The notes under the pieces are model-generated. The model worked only from the letters and a program-made list of their open reading frames with translations, was not told the origin of the DNA and did no database searches. The translations under genes were made by a program, and so were the position numbers. Below, piece after piece: positions 8,167 to 16,239 of a stretch of DNA of 64,000 nt. The stretch spans positions 310,001 to 374,000 of the forward strand of contig JAIUOC010000001.1 of the NCBI GenBank assembly GCA_020161265.1. Reading direction: 5' to 3'. Position 1 is the first letter of the stretch, and every line of letters begins with the position of its first letter. This DNA comes from Chloroflexota bacterium (GTDB taxonomy: Bacteria; Chloroflexota; Chloroflexia; Chloroflexales; Herpetosiphonaceae).

Positions 8167-9618
8167 ATGGTTTGGAATCGACGGATATTGCTGAGCTTAG
8201 GAATTATTTTGAGCTTATTCGTAGGCTCGGGCTTGTTGATTGGCAAAGGCAATGCTCAAAGCATGCAGACGATCACGAATCCATGGGCGCTGCGTAGCGG
8301 GCGGGCAACCCATTATGATCCGACGGTTGGGATGGGTAATTGTAGCCTACCAATGCCTAGCGATATGCTTTTGGCTGCGATGAATACCAGCGATTATGGC
8401 TTGGCTGATTATTGTGGTGCTTATGTGACCGTCAATGGGCCGCGGGGCAGTGTCACGGTTAAAATTATTGATCGTTGCCCTGGCTGTGTTGTGGGTGGAA
8501 TTGACCTTAGCCCGCAAGCCTTCGAGCGCATCGCCGCACTTGAAGCGGGGAATGTACCAATTACCTGGCAATTGATCAGTGCACCAAATGTCAGTGGCAA
8601 CGTAATTTACAATTACAAAGAGGGCAGTAGCCAATGGTGGGCTGGGGTGCAAGTCCGCAATCATCGGAATGCGATAGCCAAATTTGAATATCGCAATCCT
8701 CAAGGAATTTTTCAGAATGTTGATCGAGTTAATTATAATTATTTTCTCGTGCCTGGTGGAATGGGGACTGGCCCCTTTACTTTCCGCGTGACTGATGTTT
8801 ATGGCAATGTCTTTACTGATAACAATATTCCATTGCGTTCAGAGGGCGATGTCGCTGGCAATCAACAGTTTCCGTATGTGCCAAATCCTGGCAGCACAAC
8901 TACACCGAGCCCTACTCCAGCAGCCAGCCCGACTCGTACTGCAACCCCAACTGTGGTTAGTCCAACCACCCGCCCTGATCAAACAATTATGAATGCTTCA
9001 TCGACCGAGGCTGGTAGTAGCACCCAAAATGCCCTTGATGGCAACCTCAACACCCGTTGGAGCAGTGGCTTACCACAGGCAGCTGGCCAATGGATGTATG
9101 TTGGCCTGCCCCATGTTACAACTGTTTCGGGAATTAAACTTGATGCAGGCAGTTCAACAGGCGATTATCCGACGGGCTTTATTGTGCAAACGCGCGATGA
9201 TACCAGCAATTGGGTGACGGTTGCCAGCGGAACTGGCTCAAGCCAACTCACCATCATTAACTTTCCTGCCCGTAAGGCTCGTTATATTCGGGTTGAACTA
9301 AACGCCAATTCAGCTAACTGGTGGTCAATTCATGAAGCAACGGTTATTTTTGGGGCACAGCCAGCGACCCTAACTCCTACGATCTCACCACCAACCAACA
9401 CGATTGTTCCCTCGACGGCAACCCCAACCTTAGTTCCAACGATGGCTCCACCACCATTTACCGCTACCCCAGCTATTAGTACTTGGCAAGCGTATACCAG
9501 CTATAGCGTTGGCAGCCTTGTCCAGCATAATGGGATTGGCTATCGTTGTATTCAAGCCCATACTGCGTTGCCTGGCTGGGAACCAAATATTGTGCCAGCG
9601 CTCTGGCAGCCAATCTAG
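8167..9618 (+). CDS. Secreted expansin-like protein with discoidin-type and chitin-binding modules
   Basis: 483 residues, ATG after GGAGG. Order: signal peptide (1-31, ends GKGNAQ); an expansin/RlpA-type double-psi beta-barrel with paired Cys and the DRCPGC motif (~40-140); an Ig-like expansin D2 region with surface aromatics (QWWAGVQVRN, ~150-235); a Thr/Pro linker; an F5/8C-like galactose-binding domain (GNLNTRWSSG, ~270-395); a second Thr/Pro linker; and a C-terminal CBM5/12-type module (WQAYTSYSVGSLVQHNGIGY). Known: bacterial expansins loosen wall polysaccharides without hydrolysis, and CBM5/12 binds chitin or cellulose. Inference: an extracellular wall-loosening protein fitting a predatory or saprophytic life. 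Confidence 0.85.
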   Translation: MVWNRRILLSLGIILSLFVGSGLLIGKGNAQSMQTITNPWALRSGRATHYDPTVGMGNCSLPMPSDMLLAAMNTSDYGLADYCGAYVTVNGPRGSVTVKIIDRCPGCVVGGIDLSPQAFERIAALEAGNVPITWQLISAPNVSGNVIYNYKEGSSQWWAGVQVRNHRNAIAKFEYRNPQGIFQNVDRVNYNYFLVPGGMGTGPFTFRVTDVYGNVFTDNNIPLRSEGDVAGNQQFPYVPNPGSTTTPSPTPAASPTRTATPTVVSPTTRPDQTIMNASSTEAGSSTQNALDGNLNTRWSSGLPQAAGQWMYVGLPHVTTVSGIKLDAGSSTGDYPTGFIVQTRDDTSNWVTVASGTGSSQLTIINFPARKARYIRVELNANSANWWSIHEATVIFGAQPATLTPTISPPTNTIVPSTATPTLVPTMAPPPFTATPAISTWQAYTSYSVGSLVQHNGIGYRCIQAHTALPGWEPNIVPALWQPI

Positions 9619-9626
9619 TTGCATGC

Positions 9627-9660
9627 AACCGTGATTGTGGGTTTACCCATGATCGCGGTT
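9627..9660 (+). terminator. Hairpin after the expansin-like gene
   Basis: AACCGTGAT (9627-9635) pairs with ATCGCGGTT (9652-9660) with one wobble. Only a weak T-rich tail follows, so this is a modest terminator. The region to 9757 otherwise holds the next gene's promoter. Confidence 0.4.
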
Positions 9661-9757
9661 TGTTGATTGGGCCTGAACTGCTGGTGCTTGGCTATCCCAA
9701 GTTTGCACTTTTAACGTATACTGTTGCGCGTGCAATTGTTCACATGGGAGGCGACCT

Positions 9758-10783
9758 GTGCCAGCTAAAATTGACCCCAATGATTGGGATGCGAACTTCT
9801 CGGCCAAGGGGCCACGTCAACAAGGCCCACTCGCTGTTTTACTTCAAACCTTATTAGTGCTTGGCATTGCTGGTGGATTAGGTTATGGGGTTTGGCTGTT
9901 GAATCAGACCCTAACTGAGCAAAATGCTGCCGATGCTGCAACCGCCACGGCGATTGCCCCAACCACGTTTGCGCGGGCAACCCAACGGGCCATCCAAGCA
10001 ACGCAAGCGGCAATTCCAACGGCTACCCCAAATCTGCCGCTTGGTCGCTCGCTGGCTACTACAGAATTGCGCTTTGAGCCGAATGAACGCTCGCAATCGA
10101 AGGGGAATATTAACCCTAACGATAGCCTGCAATATATCGAATCACGCGAGGTTGATGGTGTAGTTTGGTGGAATGTACGGCTGTTTGAGCGGGCTAATAT
10201 GGATTTACCTGCTGCCGAACTTGGCACGAATGGCTGGGTTTTAGCCACGACCGTGACTGAACCAACAGCGCCACCGCCAGTTGTTGCCGATGCGACTGCC
10301 GTACCGCCAGCAGGCCCAGTCGATTTACCAACTGCGCCAATTGATCCGAGTAGTGTCATATTAACCCGTAATAGCAACACCAATATTAGCGTTTCGCACC
10401 CTCAAGCTTGGACAGAATATGTGATTGGCTCTGATCTCGCGGTCTTTTTCTCGACTGCGGTTGATGGAGAGCAAGGGATTTTGGCGAGCAAGGTTATTGG
10501 CAAAACCAATGATGCTGCTGGCATTCAAGCAGCGATTGAAGAAACCTTTAATCTTTTGGCCGCCCCAAATACCCAACGCGAATATGCGATTACCGCCTCG
10601 GAAGGCACGGTGAAGTTTGTGCGGGTTGTGCGCGGTCAGGAAGCCAAAATTCAAGCGTTTGTTACAGTTAAGCCCGGCCCAGGTGGTAGCTTAGGGGTGA
10701 TTATTGGCTTTGTGCCTGAATCGGGTTTTGCGGCTAATCAGGCTATTTTGCAACAAATGACGCGTAGCGCAATTGTGCAATGA
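9758..10783 (+). CDS. Single-pass membrane protein with extracellular SH3-like and C-terminal domains
   Basis: 341 residues starting at GTG, supported by GGGAGG six nt upstream; no in-frame ATG fits. Residues ~26-47 form one membrane helix (VLLQTLLVLGIAGGLGYGVW), giving a short cytoplasmic end. Then come an Ala/Thr-rich stalk, a possible bacterial SH3-like domain (~100-165, RFEPNERSQSKGNI, WWNVRL, GWVLATTV), a Pro-rich linker and a ~140-residue C-terminal domain beginning NISVSHPQAWTEY. Function unknown. The stop overlaps the ATG of the next gene (ATGA at 10780-10783), so the two are probably translated together. Confidence 0.7.
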   Translation: MPAKIDPNDWDANFSAKGPRQQGPLAVLLQTLLVLGIAGGLGYGVWLLNQTLTEQNAADAATATAIAPTTFARATQRAIQATQAAIPTATPNLPLGRSLATTELRFEPNERSQSKGNINPNDSLQYIESREVDGVVWWNVRLFERANMDLPAAELGTNGWVLATTVTEPTAPPPVVADATAVPPAGPVDLPTAPIDPSSVILTRNSNTNISVSHPQAWTEYVIGSDLAVFFSTAVDGEQGILASKVIGKTNDAAGIQAAIEETFNLLAAPNTQREYAITASEGTVKFVRVVRGQEAKIQAFVTVKPGPGGSLGVIIGFVPESGFAANQAILQQMTRSAIVQ

Positions 10784-11115
10784 TCGATCGATTGGAAATT
10801 TTTGGACATGCAGGTGATGCAACCTGTGGTTATGGCTGAGGCCCGCGCATGCCTTCGTTGAAGGTTGCTAATACTGTTGCACTTTCATTAGCGCGTTTGG
10901 TTGGCGAGCGCGTGAACGTGATCTATTATGATCTTGACGATCCTGCGATTCAGCAGCAGCATGCCGATCAACTCGCGTATTTTGCAGAAGAAGGCTGGCC
11001 CTACCCAATAGCCTTATTTGCTGGCGAGGTGTTGTTTGTTGGTGGACTGCAACCAATGAAATTGGTAGCCGCAGTCGTTGAACAGCTGAATCGCCGTGGT
11101 CTAAATCTCGCTTAA
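10780..11115 (+). CDS. Thioredoxin-fold protein with in-frame TGA at the active site (possible selenoprotein)
   Basis: Read through one TGA, this is a 112-codon frame starting at ATG 10780, overlapped ATGA-fashion with the previous stop. It opens with a first strand (RLEIFG), then ATCGYG-TGA-GPRMPSLKVA, where the thioredoxin active site belongs, followed by VNVIYYDLDD, YPIALFAGE with a cis-Pro-like YP, and LFVGG, all fitting the fold. The TGA (10837-10839) sits where a second active-site Cys would be. A hairpin starting 7 nt later (10847-10868, bulged U, loop GTT) has the spacing of a bacterial SECIS. Without readthrough, only an 88-residue frame from ATG 10849 remains, lacking the active site. 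A nonsense-mutated pseudogene is the alternative. Confidence 0.55.
10847..10868 (+). promoter_or_regulatory. SECIS-like hairpin downstream of the in-frame TGA
   Basis: The stem pairs 10847-10849 with 10866-10868 and 10851-10856 with 10860-10865, leaving one bulged U (10850) and the apical loop GTT (10857-10859). The loop lies 17 nt after the TGA and begins with G. Known: bacterial SECIS elements place the apical loop about 16-37 nt past the UGA with a G among the first loop bases. Chance formation cannot be excluded. Confidence 0.4.
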
Positions 11116-11198
11116 GAGATGATAGCTGGGGTAGATGCGCCAAGAAGCGTTTCGCCAAGCAGCAGCATGTGCTTGCGAAACGCTTCGACTATAATTGG

Positions 11199-11801
11199 CT
11201 AATTTACAAGAATAACTATCGATGCTTGTTGATCGACTGCATTTTGCAGTGCTTCACGGACGATTTGCACGCAAAAAGTTGGCTCTACTTCAGGTATCGT
11301 CAATGGTCGTAGTTCGTTGAGCATTTCTACACATTCTTGGGATGTCCAATAGGCGATGCTGCCACGCTCATGTGGTTCGTGTGCAAATGGTAGTAACTGT
11401 GAATCGCGCTCAATCCCCCGTCCTTCAAGCATAAATATCCACAGTGTTTCAAATGCGGGTGAGCAATGAACCTCAAGCCAAGGACGACATTCTATATAAT
11501 GGTAGCTTTTAACCCAACTTTCGCTGGCCGATTTTAGAATTCGATAACTATTATCAAAGTCAATACAAAAGTACATCACAAAGTTATCAACGAGGGCTGC
11601 TTGTTGGATTGTTTGCGCCTGCAGTGCTAGTACGCCATGATGCTCTATCTGCTTGGCAAGCAACAAAATATCTGCTGGAAACTCATCAGGATATTCGAGT
11701 CGAAGATCTTCAAACCAGACTACAAACAATTCGATATGTTCGAGAATAAGTACGCTTAGTCCTTCAGGTGGCGCAAGATAAAAATAGAGTCGAATACCCA
11801 C
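11199..11801 (-). CDS. Hypothetical protein
   Basis: 200 residues of unknown function, without signal peptide or membrane helix. It is mixed helix/strand with many aromatic and acidic residues (LEHIELFVVWFEDLRLEYP, VMYFCIDFDNSYRILK). I chose GTG at 11801 because GGGAG lies 8 nt upstream of it; a longer TTG-initiated frame from 11825 has that ribosome site inside its coding sequence. It is convergent with the thioredoxin-fold gene. Such stand-alone acidic proteins are often immunity-type proteins, but nothing here proves it. Confidence 0.5.
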   Translation of the reverse strand: MGIRLYFYLAPPEGLSVLILEHIELFVVWFEDLRLEYPDEFPADILLLAKQIEHHGVLALQAQTIQQAALVDNFVMYFCIDFDNSYRILKSASESWVKSYHYIECRPWLEVHCSPAFETLWIFMLEGRGIERDSQLLPFAHEPHERGSIAYWTSQECVEMLNELRPLTIPEVEPTFCVQIVREALQNAVDQQASIVILVN

Positions 11802-11887
11802 TATTGCTTCTCCCTTATCAATCAAACAGGCGTTACTATAGCATTCGTTTTCCCCATTACATTAAGCCTAAAGACTGATTATTATTA

Positions 11888-12025
11888 AAGTAGTCTCATA
11901 AATGCCGGAGAAGAATACACATACATCCAAGCAGCAGAAATCCATGGAAATTTTCGAGATAGCATTCGTACCGAACCACCAAAACCAGGCAAATAGGTGC
12001 TTAACCTTCCAGTATGAGACTACTT
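11888..12025. mobile_element. MITE-like element or IS remnant with 13-bp terminal inverted repeats
   Basis: A 138-bp segment is bounded by perfect 13-bp inverted repeats (11888-11900 and 12013-12025, AAGTAGTCTCATA and its complement). The minus strand keeps an open frame with many aromatic codons that could be the last ~40 codons of a transposase. No target-site duplication is obvious. It lies in the gap between the genes at 11801 and 12113. Inference: internal-deletion derivative of an IS. Confidence 0.6.
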
Positions 12026-12112
12026 CTAGATTCAGGCAATAAGTTAATCTAAATCAAAAACTATTAATTAGAGATAGGCTCATGGATTTAATAATGAAGG
12101 AGTAAATTTCAA

Positions 12113-12679
12113 ATGAAACACTTAGGATTTTTATACCTACTCTACAGCTTATTACTTTTCGGTTGTCAATCAGCAATTGATGCCATCCCAACACTTCAGC
12201 CAACCCCTAGCATTCCAATCGATACCTTGTATTTTTCTGAAACACCAATTGAAACTGCACGGTCAATTGAGGGGATTGCGATTGTTTCATCGGCAGAAGC
12301 ATTTTATCGTAGCCTGAATCAACTCGATATTCAGATTATCTATCTTGACCAAACGAGCATTGATCAAATGACCAATGAATCATTACGTATGATGTATCAA
12401 AAGAGTATTGTGATTGCGGCGTTTGATACACCAATTAGTATGCTTGCCAGAAAAGCTGGACATCCTCAAAAAATACCTGATCTTGAGCTTCGCAAACCAC
12501 AGGCCTACGTTTCAGCAATCTATCAATTTAACAATAAAGTTCAGTCGGTCCATGGCGAATATAACGATTTTCTCTACGATGATTTTGCAGCAAGCCATCG
12601 GCGCATAAAGCTTCAAAGGCTGCTCACCCTCTGCGGTGTAGGTCTAGCTCAACTATCACAATGTGCTGAATTTGAATAG
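12113..12679 (+). CDS. Putative lipoprotein, unknown function
   Basis: 188 residues. ATG follows AAGGAG. A lipoprotein signal peptide is visible: MKHLGFLYLLYSLLLFGC, with a lipobox-type LLFGC placing the lipidated Cys at residue 18. A short Pro/Thr-rich tether (TLQPTPSIP) follows, then a globular part of ~150 residues that I do not recognise. Inference: a surface lipoprotein. It is monocistronic, followed by the promoter of the TerC gene. Confidence 0.65.
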   Translation: MKHLGFLYLLYSLLLFGCQSAIDAIPTLQPTPSIPIDTLYFSETPIETARSIEGIAIVSSAEAFYRSLNQLDIQIIYLDQTSIDQMTNESLRMMYQKSIVIAAFDTPISMLARKAGHPQKIPDLELRKPQAYVSAIYQFNNKVQSVHGEYNDFLYDDFAASHRRIKLQRLLTLCGVGLAQLSQCAEFE

Positions 12680-12715
12680 AACACCAATCTGCTTAACTAA
12701 CATCACAAATCCCCC

Positions 12716-12743
12716 TTGACAAACTAAAAACTATTGATACTAT
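12716..12743 (+). promoter_or_regulatory. Sigma-70 promoter of the terC-like gene
   Basis: A consensus -35 TTGACA (12716-12721) is followed after 16 bp by TACTAT (12738-12743). Transcription would start near 12750, just ahead of the riboswitch. Confidence 0.7.
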
Positions 12744-12756
12744 ATATCCATACGTT

Positions 12757-12891
12757 CCGTTGGGGAGTAGCCACCTGCATCGACAGGGTTTGCAATCGTC
12801 AATCCAGAAGCAATTCTCGGTTGCAAACAATACGCACAGCGTATTTTGGTCAGACCAACATTGGCTTTGATAGCAGCCGTGTTGGTTTTTT
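12757..12891 (+). promoter_or_regulatory. yybP-ykoY-like (Mn2+) riboswitch with terminator
   Basis: The leader contains the hallmark GGGGAGTAG (12762-12770) and, ~85 nt later, GACCAACATTGG, matching the two conserved loops of yybP-ykoY aptamers (known Mn2+ sensors upstream of exporter genes). The second loop also forms the left arm of an intrinsic terminator: 12854-12866 pairs with 12875-12886 and runs into six T (12886-12891). So ligand-bound aptamer and terminator exclude each other, an ON switch. The SD GGAGG lies 10 nt before the ATG at 12931. The second loop deviates from the usual AACATACT, so the family call rests partly on the TerC context. Confidence 0.72.
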
Positions 12892-12930
12892 GTGTGACCA
12901 ACCACGGCCTTTGCAGGAGGCAATGCAACA

Positions 12931-13893
12931 ATGGATACCCTCGTTTGGATGTGGATCGGCTTTAATGTCTTTGTTTTGGCCATGTTGGCGCTCGACCTCG
13001 GCGTGTTTCATCGCTCAGCGCATGTGGTTTCAATCAAAGAAGCAACATTGTGGAGTGTCGCCTGGATCGGCCTAGCCGCGATCTTCAACTTGGGAATTTA
13101 CCTCTTTTGGCAGCAGCTCGTACCTCAAAGCAGCTATACCAATAGCGAAGCAGCCCTCGCCTTTATGACTGGCTACCTGATTGAAAAATCGCTCAGTATC
13201 GACAATATTTTTGTGTTTGTGCTGATTTTCGGTAGCTTTGCGGTGCCCGCCCAATATCAACATCGCGTGTTGTTCTGGGGCGTGCTGGGGGCGTTGGTGA
13301 TGCGCGGAGCCATGATCGGGGCTGGCGCAGCCTTAATTCGCGAATTCCACTGGATTATCTATATCTTCGGCGCGTTTTTGATTGTAACTGGGATTAAGAT
13401 GGCCTTTCATCAAGAACAAACGCTTGATCCGAAAAACAACATTGTGGTACGCACCTTTCGACGGATTATGCCAGTAACCGATGAGTATGAGCATGATAAA
13501 TTCTTTGTGCGCAAAGCTGGCGTGTTGATGGCAACCCCATTGTTCTTGGTGCTGTTGATGGTTGAAACGACCGACTTGATCTTCGCTGTCGATTCGATTC
13601 CAGCGATCTTTGCGGTCACTCAAGAGCCGTTTTTGGTCTATACCGCCAATGTATTTGCGATTCTGGGCTTGCGTTCGTTGTACTTTGTGCTGGCTGGGAT
13701 GGTGCATAAGTTCCATTATCTCAAGCTTGGTTTGGCCTTCGTGCTCAGCTTTGTAGGTGTCAAGATGCTCTTGGTCGAAACGGCCTTCAAAATTCCTTCG
13801 GGCATCTCGTTGGGTGTTGTGGCTGCGATTATCGCAACCGCAATTGGTGCTTCGTTGATTCGCGCTAAGCGCTTGGAAACCGTCAAGAGCTAA
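12931..13893 (+). CDS. TerC/Alx-family membrane protein, probable Mn2+ exporter
   Basis: 320 residues with about eight to nine membrane helices. Family signatures: IEKSLSIDNIFVFVLIF in the second conserved block and MVETTDLIFAVDSIPAIFAV in the second repeat, acidic residues inside helices that bind the metal. Length is normal for the family. Known: Alx/MeeY-type TerC proteins export manganese and help metalate exported proteins. The yybP-ykoY-like leader upstream supports Mn2+-induced expression. Monocistronic, with its own promoter and a strong terminator. Confidence 0.9.
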   Translation: MDTLVWMWIGFNVFVLAMLALDLGVFHRSAHVVSIKEATLWSVAWIGLAAIFNLGIYLFWQQLVPQSSYTNSEAALAFMTGYLIEKSLSIDNIFVFVLIFGSFAVPAQYQHRVLFWGVLGALVMRGAMIGAGAALIREFHWIIYIFGAFLIVTGIKMAFHQEQTLDPKNNIVVRTFRRIMPVTDEYEHDKFFVRKAGVLMATPLFLVLLMVETTDLIFAVDSIPAIFAVTQEPFLVYTANVFAILGLRSLYFVLAGMVHKFHYLKLGLAFVLSFVGVKMLLVETAFKIPSGISLGVVAAIIATAIGASLIRAKRLETVKS

Positions 13894-13899
13894 ACAATA

Positions 13900-13944
13900 A
13901 CCAGCAAGGCCGTGGGTTTGCAATCAACCCACGGCCTTGCTGGT
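13900..13944 (+). terminator. Strong terminator of the terC-like gene
   Basis: A perfect 19-bp stem (13900-13918 with 13926-13944) with a 7-nt loop, followed by ATTTATT. Confidence 0.85.
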
Positions 13945-13965
13945 ATTTATTATCGCGAATCGCCG

Positions 13966-14113
13966 CTATACCTCCGTATATCTAAATAAGGCAAATCCAG
14001 CTCGCCCGTACATTTGTCGCTTGAGCAACTTTAATCGGTCAATCTGTGAGGCCCTGGACACCTTCAGTTGGTGCAGCAGCAGCTTTGGCAGGCGATTCGC
14101 GATGAGAGCATGA
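13966..14113 (-). pseudogene. ISL3-family transposase, 3' end remnant
   Basis: The minus strand encodes SQIDRLKLLKRQMYGRAGFA followed by LFRYTEV and a stop. ISL3 transposases end in EGQ-NRLKLIKRQMYGRA--LLR, so this is the final ~45 codons. Upstream the frame drifts into unrelated sequence, so only the tail survives. Confidence 0.7.
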
Positions 14114-14849
14114 AGAAGTCGGGGCCATGAAATGGACTGCACTGGCGAATAGCAGCACACGGTGGTGCCGATCAGCCGACTGGTTGAGATTTCGAAGCCC
14201 ACGCACCCGTGGCGGGAGCCGTTAGCCCCTGAGACCGCTGCCCCCGCGTTTTTAGCACTCTCCATGAGCTGCGCACGAAGCTGGAGGATGACGGTATTAC
14301 CTCGATGCTACGACGAATCAAGCAAGCTTTGCTCATGCAGCCCGCATGTTATGGGCGTTGGTTTTTTGCTGGCCATGGAAACTCCTTGCAGCCCTCGACT
14401 TAAGATCATCATCTCAGATCTGTCTTACCCATCTTAGCACAGAGGGATGTTTTGCCCCTCATTACACCCTTACTAGAAACTCATGTGTGGTTAGTAGAGC
14501 AGATTTTGGAAGAAGAGGGATGGGTCAATGAGCAATTCAAGCGACTGGGGTAAGGATGCGTATAGGACTGATTTATCCTTTGTATCAGAACGCTCCACTC
14601 ATATGCATGCCACACGGAGAGACGGTTCATGATACGAGCAACACAACCTAATCACCGTATCTCTTGTCCGATGGTTGGCAAGGAATGTGGACTGCGGGAA
14701 ACGTGAGGGATCGCGCTGGATTCCCAAGCCGTTTGAGACGTTGAATGATCAAGCCTTGATTACCCGCCATTTGGATCTGATCATCCGGGTCGGGGCACAG
14801 GTCACGCCTATCATTGATGCAATTGCCTTGCACAACCTAAAAAATAGGT
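14114..14849. other. Non-coding stretch with degraded mobile DNA
   Basis: About 735 bp without a gene I can support. Short frames on both strands have no ribosome sites or recognisable domains. It lies between an ISL3 remnant and the AT-rich RiPP-like cluster, so it is probably decayed insertion-sequence material marking the left edge of that acquired cluster. Confidence 0.4.
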
Positions 14850-14878
14850 TTGAAAAAATACTACAAGCATATTAGAAT
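14850..14878 (+). promoter_or_regulatory. Sigma-70 promoter of the RiPP-like cluster
   Basis: TTGAAA (14850-14855), a 17-bp spacer, then TAGAAT (14873-14878): a near-consensus promoter ~50 bp upstream of the precursor ATG. Confidence 0.7.
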
Positions 14879-14928
14879 ACCGATGGGATGTTCATATAAC
14901 AATTCCACAAGAAGGGAGGTGGATATCG

Positions 14929-15009
14929 ATGCAAAAAGTTACGATTCAAATTCGCAAATTAGAAAAAATCGAGACGACTGGTGCACGCCATGCACAAGGT
15001 GCAGGTTAA
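14929..15009 (+). CDS. Candidate 26-residue RiPP precursor peptide
   Basis: A tiny gene with an unusually strong ribosome site (GGGAGGTGG, 8 nt spacing). It starts MQKVTIQIRKLEK, a regular strand-forming amphipathic stretch suitable as a leader bound by an RRE domain, and ends GARHAQGAG, a short Gly/Ala core without Cys and with two Thr just before it. Promoter upstream, hairpin downstream, then a ThiF-like adenylating enzyme: the standard order of precursor and modifying enzymes. Known: MccB, a ThiF homologue, adenylates a 7-residue microcin C precursor. Inference: this peptide is the substrate of the neighbouring enzyme. It matches no named precursor family I know. Confidence 0.65.
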   Translation: MQKVTIQIRKLEKIETTGARHAQGAG

Positions 15010-15045
15010 TTTTATTTTTAGGCCAATGTAACCCAAGAACATCCT

Positions 15046-15078
15046 AATTGGTGGGGAGACTCAACTCTCCCCCCAATT
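15046..15078 (+). terminator. Attenuator hairpin between precursor and modifying genes
   Basis: A 13-bp stem (15046-15059 with 15066-15078, one bulged T at 15052, loop CTCAAC) with no T-run after it. Known: RiPP operons often carry such a leaky hairpin so that precursor mRNA exceeds enzyme mRNA. Confidence 0.65.
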
Positions 15079-15112
15079 GGTTCCATAAGATAAGAGATGG
15101 AGCATTATTTAC

Positions 15113-16222
15113 ATGAAACTACCACAAATAAAATACGCTCATAACCCTGTTCGGTTATCGCACAATCGTATTCGGATTGGCACAATACAATATGGGGTTG
15201 GATCTGAAATAATTGATGATGAACAAGGGACTATCTGGCGTTTGCTGCAATTAATGGATGGAACACGAACGATTGAAACCATCATTACTGAAATGCAGCT
15301 CGGTACCTCCATTGATACGGAAAGTATACGTGAGGCAATTACTGATCTCATAGAATCAGGTTTTGTTGAAGATGTTGATGCTCCGCCTCCTCTAGTATTA
15401 ACATCTGCTGAATTGGAACGATACAGTCGTAGTGTTAATTATTTTAGTTGGATTGATACAACACCTCGGAGTAGCAGCTATGAAATTCAATCTCGACTAA
15501 AACAATCACATGTTACACTTCTAGGACTAGGCGGATCAGGATCATCGGTAGCAATGAGCCTCGTGGCAGCAGGGATACATTCATTACACTGTGTTGATTT
15601 TGATAAAGTTGAACTATCTAATTTGAATCGACAGTTATTATTCAACGAAAAAGATCTTGGGAATTCCAAAGTAGAAAGCGGGGTTAATCATTTAAAAGAT
15701 ATTAATTCGTATGTTAATATCACAGGTCAGGAGTTAAAAGTAGAATCTGCAAATGATATTATCCCTTTGATGCGAAATTGCGACTTATTTATTCTTTGCG
15801 CAGATAAACCTCAAGAAATTATTCTGCAATGGACAAATAGTGCGGCATTTGAGACGAATACCCCCTGGATGATGTGTCTTTACGCTGGCCCTATGGTGGT
15901 GATTGGCATTTTTGTACCACACCAAACGCCTTGTTATGAATGTATGAAACATGATGAGAATGATAAAAACGTACTCCGTGATGGGACGAATCCAGAGCAT
16001 CTCTACAATAGGCTTGATATCAATGCTGTTATTGCACCAACTGCAAGTTTAACAGGACATTTTGGGGCGCTTGAGGCAATCTATTTTCTTACTGGATTAC
16101 AACCACAAACAGTAGGGAAAATATTTCATCAAAATCTCATGATTTATGATCATATCTATTATATCACGCCTTCATTTTGGCCAGAATGTCCCGTATGCAG
16201 CAGTAAGGAAGTATTATCATAG
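15113..16222 (+). CDS. ThiF/MoeB-type E1-like adenylating enzyme for peptide modification
   Basis: 369 residues. The N-terminal ~95 residues (IRIGTIQYGVGSEIIDDEQGTIWRLLQLMDG) look like the wHTH-type leader-binding module (RRE/PqqD-like) seen in RiPP ThiF proteins. Residues ~120-369 are the E1 fold: nucleotide loop LLGLGGSGSSVAMSLVAAG, D-K-E-SNLNRQ with the arginine finger, and two zinc CxxC pairs (PCYEC and CPVC). Known: such enzymes adenylate a peptide C-terminus (MccB) or present substrates to a YcaO partner. No YcaO is in view, so the MccB-like role is favoured. Seventeen bp separate it from the M50-like gene. AT-rich, unlike its neighbours. Confidence 0.85.
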   Translation: MKLPQIKYAHNPVRLSHNRIRIGTIQYGVGSEIIDDEQGTIWRLLQLMDGTRTIETIITEMQLGTSIDTESIREAITDLIESGFVEDVDAPPPLVLTSAELERYSRSVNYFSWIDTTPRSSSYEIQSRLKQSHVTLLGLGGSGSSVAMSLVAAGIHSLHCVDFDKVELSNLNRQLLFNEKDLGNSKVESGVNHLKDINSYVNITGQELKVESANDIIPLMRNCDLFILCADKPQEIILQWTNSAAFETNTPWMMCLYAGPMVVIGIFVPHQTPCYECMKHDENDKNVLRDGTNPEHLYNRLDINAVIAPTASLTGHFGALEAIYFLTGLQPQTVGKIFHQNLMIYDHIYYITPSFWPECPVCSSKEVLS

Positions 16223-16239
16223 TTTTATTAAGGTTTTAA

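Noticed and set aside
9904..10383. 159-codon antisense frame opposite the membrane protein
   Set aside because: Low-complexity Ala/Val/Gly translation caused by the Pro/Thr/Ala-rich codons of the real gene.
14675..14875. 66-codon frame starting MARNVDCGKREG
   Set aside because: No ribosome site, no recognisable domain, and it ends inside the promoter of the RiPP-like cluster.
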